Positions 49,684 to 60,158 of a stretch of DNA of 64,000 nt are shown here, piece after piece. Below the pieces are notes generated by a model. It ran no database searches and had not been told where the DNA came from. It saw nothing but the letters and a program-made list of their open reading frames with translations. Within the stretch, counting starts at the first letter, position 1. Every line of letters starts with the position of its first letter. The position numbers were made by a program, and so were the translations under genes. The stretch spans positions 2,775,001-2,839,000 of the forward strand of contig BSBK01000963.1 of NCBI GenBank assembly GCA_027943335.1, written 5' to 3'. The stretch comes from Chamaecyparis obtusa. Lineage: Eukaryota > Streptophyta > Pinopsida > Cupressales > Cupressaceae.

Positions 49684-51276
49684 TGAATAGGGGTAGAATG
49701 GGACCACCTCTATTGAATGTAATGTATGGGGGAAATATGAGATCCACTTATAAATCCAAATTCCCAAGGGAGAGATACAAATTGATCAACCAAAAGGCTA
49801 ATGCACAATCGAATCAATCTATGGCGAATGTGAAAGAGGAAGAAAACCTTATATTTCCCTGTAAAGGAATTGTGCTTGAAATCTAAAATAATTGAAATAC
49901 AAATACTAACCTCAAAATAGGGAAAATCTAGAAAATGCCAATTTATGATGTCTGTGTGTACTTTTAGGCAATTCTACAACCTGTTTCAGACTGGAAATAC
50001 CAAGACGAAGAAAACCCAGTAATCTTTTATCTTTCTGACAGTGGGTAGTCTTTGACCCTCATAAAAGGTCAAAGGCTACATTCTTATTTTGAAGGTCGAC
50101 TTTGACTTTGTTCGTAGATCTCAAAATTTTTCCAAAAAGGGTATCTAAATCCGATCTCAGATCCGAAGTTCTGCACCTCTACCTGCAAGAAAAAGAGGGT
50201 TTTTGTTGTTTGTTTGAGGGGTTTGCCTTGATCAAACCCCGGTTTGGAATCAACCTTAGTATTGAAATTGAAATGGAGAATGCTAGCAAGTAGTAGAAGT
50301 AGATCTAACAATGAAGCTATGCAATTTGATAGATATGCAATTGTATTTCGAATGTAAACAAATGTATTGATATGAAAGCTTGAACACAACAATGTAAATC
50401 AAAACCATGAAAGTAAATACAAAACCTCCATGCTTGTATGCTTGGAATCCACCTTGATAGAAGGATGAATGGATCTTAGAAGATGAACAAAGGATCTTGA
50501 AGGAAGATCACACCACCATGATGGCTAGATCTAGGGTTTGAATGATGAATCTTGCATGCTTGAACCAAATCCCTTTAAAGGCTTGAATGCTTGAATCCTT
50601 GATCTTCAATGGAGAACTTGGATGGAGAAGAGGACTTGAATGGATGATTGCTTGAACACTTTTGCTTGAGAGGAAACTTGATGGCTTGTGAATATCTCCT
50701 TGAGAGCTCTTGATCACAAAGTTTATTGGTGAATAATGGATATCAATTGCTTGATTGTGGATGATCAAAATGAGAGGAAGGCCTCCTTTTATAATGAACT
50801 AGGGCACAAACCTCTAGAGAAGGCCAACATTGGAGAATGAAATCCCAATTAACATTAACCCCTAGAAATGGACCCACATTAAATATAATTTAAGGATTTA
50901 CCATTCCAAAACCCGAAATGGCCGACCCGGAGGCGGGAAAACAAATATCTTTGAAACCCGACACCTAGAAATCATGGGAATTTGAAATCTAAACTGTGGG
51001 TCAAGGACGAGCTCAACTCTGCCCTAGGTCAGAGTCAAGGTTGACTTTGACCCTCAAGGTCGACTTTGACCTTGAGGTCAAAAACCTCAGGACCTTAGTC
51101 CATAATGTCAGGAAATGCAGAAATATACTGAAAACAGAGATGAAAGGAAGCAGTATGAAGAGAACAAGTCTAATCCAAGAAAAAGGCTGATTCAAGGTGC
51201 TTGACATGACCCAGGCCACTCACTCGGAGGGCTAAACACTCTTATCATGGAAGTGCTTCCATTTTAAGATGATACA
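49684..51276 (-). repeat. Element F 3' LTR
   Basis: Minus strand begins TGTATCATCTTAAAATGG and ends CCCCTATTCA. A minus-strand TATAAAAGG box is at about 50785-50793. Several GGTCAA/TTGACC words occur near 50040-50110 and 51000-51090. Confidence 0.93.
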
Positions 51277-51293
51277 TTAAGCCCCCACTTTAG
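51277..51293 (-). promoter_or_regulatory. Element F polypurine tract
   Basis: The minus strand reads CTAAAGTGGGGGCTTAA before the LTR. The core AAAGTGGGGG also occurs in element G at 60145-60154. Confidence 0.8.
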
Positions 51294-51843
51294 CAAGAGT
51301 ATGGATTTGATGCAAACTCTTGGTAAAGGAGAATGAAGAAGAGATCCCAGTAGATTCGAAACAAGATAGGATAACACTTAGTTAGGGATACAAGCCCCCA
51401 GGCTAAGGATTCTAACTCAACATACACACACGAGGGTGCAAAAACAAAAAGGAAAAGACACAAAAAGAGGGGCTAGTACTAAAACAAACCCAAAGCAACT
51501 AGCACAAGAAACCTTACTAAGAAACACTTCTCATACTAATATCATATTTGGAAAGCTATCATAAAAGCATAAATGATTACATAAGAAAGACAAGAGAAAC
51601 ACTATAAATAACATAGCTTCATGATTTAGTCCTACTAGCATGAAAGCGAAAAGAGAGAAAGGGAAAAGAGTGATTACCTCGCCTAGTAAGATGCCCACCT
51701 TACCATGAATCACCTTGGAGGGAGAGCCCAATAGGTTCACCCATAAACTGTGCTTGCAATTGTAATGTGTCTTCTGACGGCTTCTAGAATACCCATAGAT
51801 CCACCTTCTTGTATCACTATGAATATGAAATGTGTGTCTCCTT

Positions 51844-52157
51844 AGGATTTAGCAACTTATGTGTGTTACCTTTGGAAGATTTAGCATAAATGCATGTCCT
51901 TTCAGGATTTAGCAACTTATGTGTGTTACCTTTAGAGGATTTAGCATATTTGAAATTGGAAATGTGTTTCTCTTCAGGATTTAGCAACTTATGTGCATTA
52001 CCTTCCAAGATTTAGCATATTGAAATTTTTTGAAAAATGCATGTCTCCTCAGGATTTAGCAACTTATGTGTGTTACCTTCGGAAGATTTAGCATATAAAT
52101 GTGTGTCTTTTCAGGATTTAGCAACTTATGTGCATTACCTTCCAAGATTTAGCATGT
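51844..52157 (-). repeat. Minisatellite in element F, five units of about 60-75 bp
   Basis: Each unit contains AGGATTTAGCAACTTATGTG followed by TTACCTT and a second GATTTAGCAT. Units start near 51844, 51905, 51977, 52051 and 52114. Spacer lengths vary. On the minus strand an open frame reads repeated HKLLNPE, but this looks like a by-product of the repeat. Confidence 0.92.
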
Positions 52158-53351
52158 AAAAATTAAAAAACTATAGTACAAGGGAGACCCTATATATGCC
52201 CCCCTCCTTAATATGGAAAAAACATAATATTTTGACATGCTAAGGAAAGAAAAGAACAAGGATAAAGCCTTCTTCAACATCAAGATAATATCCACAAACA
52301 ACACCCAGTCCAAGTTAAGAAGGTCACAACTCCTATGAGGCCATGGAAGGGATGAATGTAAAGAGATATCATGCAAGAAGTGAAAAGAAAGTAACCCTTA
52401 TGAGGGATAGCACACTATTCAGTTTCCAAGGTGAGAGATATATCAACCATGGAAACCCAATGTCAAACAACAAAAGAGGTTGTTATCAAGGACATGGATC
52501 CTCGATGCAAATCAAAATTTTCATGTATGATTGGATATCACATAATAAATAAATATTTCTTAACCAAGGAAAGAGGTGAATCCCAGAAAGATAGAAAAGA
52601 AGGAGATGACATCCTTGCCCCCCCAAGTGTAGGAATAAAGATGGAAGAGGATACCTTCTTCACAATGCAAGGAGATGTCCTGTTTACAACAATGTACACC
52701 ATATTCTTAGTGAGGGATGTTAACTCCTACATCCAAGAATATAGATAATCGTGAAAAGAATATGTCACTCATGAAAAAAGGATCCTCAAATAAAGAGATC
52801 TTATCAACAAGACCCCCACCAAAGAGGAGTGCTTTAAATAAAATATCATCTTTCAAAAGGTGGGAACAAAGATTCAATCATCAAGCCCCCTGTAAACAAG
52901 AGGAAAAAGAATCTTTGAAATGAGGGAAACAACTCTAACACCAAAGCAAGGGTGAGAGTTTATAAAGAATATAATTTGCAAAATAGAGAAGAAGTGACGA
53001 CTTAGGACAACAACTTCTCATATAATAATGTTATCCATAGTCAAAATATCTATCAATATGTTGAAATAATATTGCAATATAAACAAATACCACTAAGCTA
53101 AGGAAAGCAGCTCCCTAGACAAAGAGAGGGAAGAAAGAACCTTGCCCCCCAGGAATGAAAGGCAAGGGATATCTTTGAAAAACACATGTCCTAAAAAAGA
53201 TATCTTAGAAAATAGATTATGTGGATGACCATATAAAAATAGGAGAGAAAGAATACCAATTAAGCCCTAATAAAAGACCTAATGGATCCTAGGAGACTGG
53301 ATGTAAATAAACCTCTTGCCCCCCAGTCATGAGACAAGAGGGGAAGAACAT
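52158..53351 (-). other. Element F interior, no clear coding sequence
   Basis: Short frames only. Several GCCCCCC/CCCCCA words recur (52197, 52617, 53145, 53319). No pol motif was seen in any frame by eye. Confidence 0.5.
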
Positions 53352-53720
53352 CTACATTATATCAAAAGGAGGGGAATCCCCTATATCAAAATTATGAAGG
53401 AATTGTAAAACTACACGAGAGTGAGATATAATTCCCAGAGCAGCTCTTTCTTTAACATATAACTTGAAATGTTTACAATCAGCAAGTAAATGTGTGTTGC
53501 TATAATGAAAAAGACATTTATATTTGTATAGAGCATCTATCGGCATAGGTCTAAAGATTTCTTTCTTGGAATTCATTAGTTCAACATACACCTTCTTAGC
53601 CACTTCTTGACGAGTATTAGGGTTATCTAAGATAGGTGTGGGGAGAAGAATGTGAAGAGGAGGATGATGATCAACACCACCTACCTTGATTTTAGATTTT
53701 GAACAACCGACACCATACAT
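53352..53720 (-). pseudogene. Element F gag-like part with altered zinc knuckle
   Basis: A 122-codon minus-strand frame. Residues 69-82 read CLFHYSNTHLLADC (53475-53516). This has the spacing of a C-X2-C-X4-H-X4-C knuckle with the second Cys replaced by His. This and the position downstream of the 5' LTR suggest the nucleocapsid end of gag. The upstream part has PLHILLPTPILDNPN. It is in a different frame from 53909-54376, so gag is probably shifted. Confidence 0.55.
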
Positions 53721-53908
53721 ATCCGGTTTAGGGGGTATATGAACTAAAACCCTAATACCATGCTCAGTAACTCCAAGCCCTAAACCTTTATACCTTATTT
53801 ACTCACCATATTATATCCGGTAGTGTACATATTATGCAAAGCTTCTACGGGAGATGATTGTTTATCATGTTCTTGAGTAAAGGTTGTATAAGGTGGGATA
53901 ATAGGTTT

Positions 53909-54376
53909 TCAAGAAGTTTCTTTACCCTTTCCTTTAATATCATCATGAATCGGAGGAGAAGGTAAATCAAATAAATCTTGCACATCTGCATCTTGAACTA
54001 TAGCTTGAAGCTCATCATAAGTACGAGAAGAGCGATGAGAAACAGGTGGAGAATTAGATATCAGATTAGGATTAGGAAGATTAGGACTGGTAGGATTAGG
54101 ATTAGGAAGATTAGGAAATGGTGTATCATCTACCAAATTCTTCACATAATCCAAAAGATTAATAAGGCTACCACATAAATCTTTAATAAAAGCTTTGAAT
54201 GTAGGCGGACTAGTATCGGTCAACTTCACAAAAGCATAGGCAAGAGCAAAGTGAAGGGTCATCAACATAATGAAGTGAATGATACTCTCATAAACATCAT
54301 AGGTATTATAAAGAGATGCTAAAAGAAGGGTAATAAAGAACATGACCACACACCAAAGCATTTTAACAATCTCCAT
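53909..54376 (-). CDS. Element F first ORF: membrane segments plus proline-rich linker
   Basis: A 155-codon open frame starting about 180 bp inside the 5' LTR on the minus strand, where gag would start. Residues about 6-23 (MLWCVVMFFITLLLASLY) and 32-50 are hydrophobic and could be membrane segments. Residues 88-110 are a repeated NLPNPN linker. The tail is acidic, with the charged end KGKGKETS. After its stop the same frame continues KPIIPPYTTFTQEHDK, so the original protein was longer. I do not recognise a family. Two membrane segments would be odd for gag. Confidence 0.5.
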   Translation of the reverse strand: MEIVKMLWCVVMFFITLLLASLYNTYDVYESIIHFIMLMTLHFALAYAFVKLTDTSPPTFKAFIKDLCGSLINLLDYVKNLVDDTPFPNLPNPNPTSPNLPNPNLISNSPPVSHRSSRTYDELQAIVQDADVQDLFDLPSPPIHDDIKGKGKETS

Positions 54377-54538
54377 AGAAAGTGAAAAAAAAATTTTACT
54401 TTATTGAATATATAGATTTTTTTTGTATTTTTGAATTTAAATTGCAAGAGCATAAACTAGATCTTAATCTAAATGCAAGAAAGGATTTAAAATCTAACAC
54501 AATAGGGCATCTAATTCCACAAAAGAAAAGGGGTAAGT

Positions 54539-54556
54539 ATGTCGGGTTCACCAAAA
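54539..54556 (-). promoter_or_regulatory. Element F primer-binding site
   Basis: The minus strand reads TTTTGGTGAACCCGACAT directly after the LTR end CCTATTCA. Element G has TTTTGGTGAACCTGACGT in the same place. The matching tRNA was not assigned. Confidence 0.8.
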
Positions 54557-56143
54557 TGAATAGGGGTAGAATGGGACCACCTCTATTGAATGTAATGTAT
54601 GGGGGGAAATATGAGATCCACTTCTAAATCCAAATTCCCAAGGGAGAGATCCAAATTGATCAACCAAAAGGCTAATGCACAATCGAATCAATCTATGGCG
54701 AATGTGAAAGAGGAAGAAAACCTTATATTTCCCTATAAAGGAATTGTGCTTGAAATCTAAAATAATTGAAATACAAATACTAACCTCAAAATAGGAAAAA
54801 TTTGGAAAATACCAATTTCTGATGTCTGTGTGTACTTTCAGGCAATTCTACATCCTGTTTCGGACTAAAAATATCGAGACGAAGAAAACTCAGACATCTT
54901 TTATCTTTCTGACAGCAGGTAGTCTTTGACCCTCATAAAAGGTCAAAGGCTACATTCTTATTTTGAAGGTCGACTTTGACTTTGTTTGCAGATCTTGAAA
55001 GTTTTCCGAAAAGGGTATCCAAATTCGATCTCAGATCTAAAGTTCTGCACCTGTACCTACAAGAAAAAGAGGGTTTTTGTTGTTTGTTTGAGGGGTTTGC
55101 CTTGGTCAAACCCCGGTTTGGAATCAACCTTAATATTGAAATTGAAATGGAGAATTCTAGCAAGTAGTAGAAGTAGATCTAACAATGAAGCTATGCAATT
55201 TGATAGATATGCAATTGTATTTCGAATGTAAACAAATGTATTGATATGAAAGCTTGAACACAACAATGTAAATCAAAACCATGAAAGTAAATACAAAACC
55301 TCCATGCTTGTATGCTTGGAATCCACCTTGATAGAAGGATGAATGGATCTTAGAAGATGAACAAAGGATCTTGAAGGAAGATCACACCACCATGATGGCT
55401 AGATCTAGGGTTTGAATGATGAATCTTGCATGCTTGAACCAAATCCCTTCAAAGGCTTGAATGCTTGAATCCTTGATCTTCAATGGAGAACTTGGATGGA
55501 GAAGAGGACTTGAATGGATGATTTCTTGAATGCTTTTTCTTGAGAGGAAACTTGATGGCTTGCGAATATCTCCTTGAGAGCTCTTGATCACAAAGTTACT
55601 TGGTGAATAATGGATATCAATTGCTTGATTGTGGATGATCAAAATGAGAGAGGAATGCCTCCTTTTATAGTGAACTAGGGCACACACCTCTAGAGAAGGA
55701 AGACATTGGAGAATTAAATCCCAATTAACCTTAACCCCTAGAAATGGACCCACATTAAATATAATTTAAGGATTTACCATTTCAAAACCCGAAATGGCCG
55801 ACCCGGAGGTGGGAAAACAAATATCTCCAAAACCTAACACTCGAAAATCATGGGAATTTGAAATATGAACTGTGGGTCAAGGACGAGCTTGACTCTGCCC
55901 TAGGTCAAATCGAGGTCAACTTTGAAACTCAAGGTCGACTTTGACCTTGAGGTCAAAAACCTTAGTCCATAATGTCAAGAAATGTAGAAATATACTGAAA
56001 ATAGAGATGGAAGGAAATAATATGAGGAGAACAAGTCTGATCCGAGAAAAAGGTTGATTCAAGGTGCTTGACATGACCTAGACCACTCACTCGGAGGGCT
56101 AAACACTCTTATCATGGAAGTGCTTCCATTTTAAGACTATACA
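54557..56143 (-). repeat. Element F 5' LTR
   Basis: Minus strand begins TGTATAGTCTTAAAATGG and ends CCCCTATTCA. TATAAAAGG on the minus strand at about 55671-55679. Confidence 0.93.
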
Positions 56144-56148
56144 AGAAT

Positions 56149-56410
56149 ATTGTACCAAAGACAATTGATGAGCATGATGAATCTTTGAGAGCATCTGGAA
56201 GTTCATGTTTCATGCATATATTAAAATTTCATAAGTTGAATGATGAAGACAAATTGAAAATTTTGGAAGCAACTATTGATGTAATTCATACATATAGATA
56301 TGTACTTGTGGAACTCACAGGAAAGATACCTAAAAAATTATATGATAGAATTAGTGCAAGATGGAGATATGCACTAGACATTGAAAGGCAAATAAGAGAG
56401 AGATCACTTG
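56149..56410 (+). pseudogene. Element E ORF2, continuation after element F
   Basis: If element F and one AGAAT copy are removed, the frame runs from ...GQFKFVKN straight into IVPKTIDEHDESLRASGSS without a shift. It continues LKFHKLNDEDKLKIL and GKIPKKLYDRISARWRYALD, an alpha-helical, charged C-terminal region, to about 56410. There it meets truncated LTR sequence of element G, and the shared frame soon ends. The true stop of ORF2 is therefore lost. No catalytic motif seen. Confidence 0.8.
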
Positions 56411-57250
56411 TCATGATCGTTTCTCTTTTACATTATTGTATAGCTATTGTATCTTCAATCTAGTTATCTATCACTGAATATCATGCCTATTTGATCATTT
56501 GTCGAGGTGGAGACACCAAAATAGAGGTTTGACTAAGGCAAGCCTCTCAAACAGACCAAACCATTTTCCTCTTTTTGTGTTTGTACAAGTTTTCATGGCG
56601 AGCTTGTGAGTTCAAGAGTCTTCCTTGGAATACATTATCAACCATTGAACTAGGTTTTTCATTCCTATCTTACTCTATTTTTATTTCATCATATATAAAC
56701 TACATGTTCTTTTCTCTTACAAAATCCATTTAGTTAACATCTAAAATCCATATATTTGTTACATTATTCTTTCATTATAAGCATCTAGAATAGCTCTACT
56801 TTATTTTATTCTCATTTTGTTTCTTTTCGTTATTGTTATTCTGTTAGTTTAAACTTTTTTGTTTCTACTTCATTCCTGTTAAATGTGTACCCTATATGTA
56901 CGTAATGTCATTGTATCGCACTGACATCCTTCAATTGTGTGTCTATCCTACAGTCATGCTATAGTCCAAGACAATGATCTCATGGGTTTCATAGATTGTC
57001 TATGATTTGTGGTCCTTCTAGTTTATATAGTCAAAATATTTTATATTATTGTTTAATCACTCATTTTATATTCAAATAGTTTAATTCACACTTAGACATA
57101 TATTTTATTGATCCTTTAATATGAACCTCTCATCTTAGTGTCTAATCTATCTGATGCTCCTAGCCAATATTGTGAGGTGGTTTAAAGGAAGTCATGTATC
57201 GTTTGAGGCTTTAACCAAATTCTAGGTTGGTGCATTATTTCTTCCCCACA
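56411..57250 (+). mobile_element. Element G: 5' LTR, left part missing
   Basis: 56411-56540 matches 60737-60867 of the 3' LTR (both contain GAGGTGGAGACACCAAAA and TTTGACTAAGGCAAG). The remainder runs to the LTR end CTTCCCCACA at 57250. The first 575 bp or so of the LTR, seen at 60159, are missing here, so the junction with element E is a truncation and not a clean insertion. Confidence 0.75.
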
Positions 57251-57268
57251 TTTTGGTGAACCTGACGT
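57251..57268 (+). promoter_or_regulatory. Element G primer-binding site
   Basis: TTTTGGTGAACCTGACGT directly after the LTR end. Two bases differ from element F's site. Confidence 0.8.
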
Positions 57269-57499
57269 AAATTGATAAACTTAAAACAAAAATCATTCAA
57301 GGCATTGTGAAAGTTAGGTCATGAATATGGTGACCATCACACCTATTTCTCCATAAGTTGGAAGGGTTCTCAAGATGACCATATCCTTTACCCCTCCGGA
57401 TGAGCCTACAAAGGAGAGCCTTCTCTAGCACCTTGACCGTAAAGGTGGGGCCCAAGCCCATCTTCACCACCTTCATTCTAGCCTAAGGCAATCGGGCCC

Positions 57500-57958
57500 T
57501 TGCATCCTTTACAAGATGTCACATTCCTTGCACATCAGGCATATAAAGATAAGGAAATGAGTTTGTGTGCTATTTATACTTCAGGTGTCCCTCCCTCTCA
57601 TGAGGCTCAATGTGCTACATTGTCCACCCCTTCCTCAACATGGGTTTATAAGAATAATGTGCCCCATGGGAAGCCTCCTAGACCACCAAATATTTCACAA
57701 CTATCATTGTTGTCTTTGGTTCCTGCGTCCACCTCACATGTGGACAAAGGAAAGAAAACTATGTTTCCAAAACCCAAAGTGTATCCACCACCTTTCATCC
57801 CTATCATCCTAGACATTCCTCGCTCCAGTATTTATGGTCAGGGAAGGAATCCCCCTAAGATTGTGCCATCACCCTTGAAACCCAACACTCAGCCTTTGAG
57901 GGAACCTCTTGTTCCCCCAAATGCTCATAGGGAAAAAAAGGGAAGGTACCACCCATGA
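57500..57958 (+). CDS. Proline-rich ORF of element G, unknown function
   Basis: A 152-codon frame that starts MHPLQDVTFLAHQAYKDKEM. It is rich in Pro, Ser and Lys (KPPRPPNISQLSL; PKPKVYPPPFIPIILDIPRS; KIVPSPLKPNTQPLREPLVP). The position after the LTR fits a gag-like product, but no gag motif is visible. The sequence upstream (57400-57490) looks like the same protein in another frame, so the start is unsure. Disorder is likely. Confidence 0.4.
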   Translation: MHPLQDVTFLAHQAYKDKEMSLCAIYTSGVPPSHEAQCATLSTPSSTWVYKNNVPHGKPPRPPNISQLSLLSLVPASTSHVDKGKKTMFPKPKVYPPPFIPIILDIPRSSIYGQGRNPPKIVPSPLKPNTQPLREPLVPPNAHREKKGRYHP

Positions 57959-58448
57959 CTAAGCCCCTTGTATTTAGGTCTACAAGTCCACTTCCTACTT
58001 CATCTATGGGACCCTTCATAGTATCTTCCATCACACCATTAGTCTATCCTATGGATCAGGATGACACTTCTCCTTCGCAACCATCCCAACTTTGTCCCCA
58101 TCTATGCTGAAACCATCTTGTTCATGAGTGTAAGCGATGTAGGTGAGAGAGGGTCCTATCTTGGGATGCCATAACAAAGGAAGATAGTGCATCCTCAGGA
58201 CTTGTATTTGTGCTTACATATGATTTTTTGTCCGATTCTACTCCCATCCCTTCTTCTCCTTAGTCCCCTATTACTTTCTTCACACTTCCTCCTACACCCA
58301 GAGTGACTATTGGGCCTTGTTCCAAGTAGTTCTAGGTCTTTATCTCTCTGTCACAGGAGCCACCACTCATCACTTCACTACTAGATATTTTGCCATTCGT
58401 TGAACCTATGAATATGGTGTACACACACAAGTTGTACCTAGAAGCTTC

Positions 58449-58730
58449 ATGCTTTTTCTGTCCATCTCTAATTCAACATCCCACCATCACCACGCTAGCT
58501 TCCCAGACATCCTAAAGCCAGCCAAGATAGATAGGAGGGATGCACCTCTATCCTACAAGCGAAAGCTCAAGAAAGATCCAATCCAAGAGTTTAGATACTG
58601 CAAGTCTTCTCTTGTAGATCCACTCTTTGTATCCATTCTCATTGTGGAGAAAGATTCATCTTATCTTAAGTTTGTCTCTGTCTCTTTTATAGAGGTTGAA
58701 GGGATGGCTTCTTCATCAATCATTCCATGA
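58449..58730 (+). pseudogene. Degenerate ORF of element G
   Basis: A 93-codon frame including ILKPAKIDRRDAPLSYKRKL and YLKFVSVSFIEVEGMASSS. After the stop at 58728-58730 the same frame continues ESITSIDSFPFDSLNDILAL up to about 58926. This suggests a longer protein now broken. No family recognised. Confidence 0.4.
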
Positions 58731-59680
58731 GAGTCCATTACAAGCATCGATTCTTTTCCTTTTGACTCTCTAAATGATATTCTAGCATTGATGGTGATCT
58801 TCACGAGATTCCTTACACTCACCTTAGTCAAGCTTCTAGATGAGGATTTGTCAAGTGCCTCATCTCTATCCTTGGCTACTAGTGAGGAACCTAGGACCAC
58901 CCTAATAGATATTCCATTGCACTATTGACCTCCCTCCCCATATCATCAAGATTGGGACGATGACAATCTATTGATAGACAACCTATGAGGCTCAAAACCA
59001 CTTTTACATCTATAGATTAGCATGTGTTCATACATGTTCCCTAGTACACATGTGTGTTATTATTTTTCCCTCTTGGAGGACCTTTGTACTTTGTTGTTAC
59101 CTGGAAACATGAGGTTTTCCTTTGTAAACCTTCTTCTATATGTTATCTTATCCTTCTATATGTTGTGCCTTTGATTTTCAAATTTGGGGATGATGCAAAG
59201 TGTTGGGGGCATTTAGGCACCCCTTCCATGTTGATCCAATTTTTATTTTTATTTTCATGCGCTCTTCTTCAAATCTATGTTACTGATGGTGGTGATGATA
59301 TATCCCCTGAGAGTGGATATTTTTTCTTGATTTTGGGTCCTAATGCCAATCCTATCAAATCCTCTTGTGTCTTTGTGTAGGATATGATGGAAAATAATAT
59401 CTTGCATGTTATTCTACCATCTCATCCCTTTTTCCTTTCTTAGATGAGCTATGCTTCCCTTTGAGAAACATAACTCATCTCAAGGAGGAGTTGTGTTTTC
59501 TACATGTTTCATTTATCGTTACTAATGATGTCTCTACACCACAAATTTTTTCTCAAAGATCTACAAAGTTCAACAATACTCTCCTAAGTGGGGGCCAAAT
59601 CATCATTTTTTATTAGTGGGGGCCAAACCACCATCTTTCCTTAGTGGAGGCCAAACCACTTATCTATGTCTCAGGTCTTA

Positions 59681-59920
59681 CCCTATCATACGTCTATCTA
59701 GCTCAATGCTACGCATATCGATAATGATCTTAAGCTTCCCTATCACATGCCTATCTAGCTCAACACTATGCATGTTGACACACCATGTCTAAGCCACCCT
59801 ATCACATGCCTATCTACCATTCTCTACGCATGTTGGTGCACTGTTAAAGCCTCCCTATCATATTCCTATCTAGCATTTTCTACACATATTAGAGCACCAT
59901 CAAAAATTTCCCTATCATAG
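59681..59920 (+). repeat. Tandem repeat, four units of 56-59 bp
   Basis: Units start CCCTATCAYA at 59681, 59738, 59797 and 59853, with a fifth partial start at 59910. Each contains CCTATCTA and CTACGCAT/CTATGCAT-like words. Nearby, GTGGGGGCCAAA.CA recurs at 59590, 59618 and 59645. Confidence 0.9.
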
Positions 59921-60143
59921 GACTTGGCATAACACAACTCGCTAGCCATATCGACGTACCTATCAATGATCTCTATCATAGGTGTCTTCATCATCTAACA
60001 TGCACAAGCATGTTAGATTCTACTCAACATCACTACAGGAATTCCTAGCTGGGGGAAACCTCACATAAAATAATTCTCATGGGTAAGTTAGGTAAATTCT
60101 CTTACTTTATCTTTTCATCTCTTCTAACAGATAATATGCTCAC

Positions 60144-60158
60144 TAAAGTGGGGGAAAA
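60144..60158 (+). promoter_or_regulatory. Element G polypurine tract
   Basis: TAAAGTGGGGGAAAA before the LTR start TGTAATGG. The AAAGTGGGGG core matches element F. Confidence 0.82.

Larger units (their letters stand above)
49684..56143 (-). mobile_element. Element F: LTR retrotransposon inserted in ORF2 of element E
   Basis: A 6.46-kb minus-strand element. LTRs lie at 49684-51276 and 54557-56143 and are nearly identical over about 1.59 kb. The target duplicate AGAAT is exact. On the minus strand the 5' LTR is followed by TTTTGGTGAACCCGACAT, a PBS not of the Met type, and the 3' LTR is preceded by CTAAAGTGGGGGCTTAA. The interior has gag-like frames and a minisatellite but no visible RT or integrase. 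It is therefore probably non-autonomous. The primer site and purine tract match element G and not the copia elements. Confidence 0.93.
57269..60143 (+). mobile_element. Element G interior, non-autonomous
   Basis: 2.9 kb between PBS and polypurine tract. It holds a 152-codon proline-rich frame (57500-57958), a broken frame at 58449-59000, and tandem repeats. No zinc knuckle, protease, RT, RNase H or integrase motif was found. Confidence 0.7.

Noticed and set aside
51844..52157. CRISPR-like array
   Set aside because: Repeat cores of 20 bp with unequal spacers inside a plant retrotransposon; no cas genes and not a prokaryotic context.
54540..54556. LTR start of element F at TGTCGGG
   Set aside because: The exact AGAAT duplicates and the 5' copy place the border at 54557; TGTCGGGTTCACCA is the complement of the minus-strand primer site.
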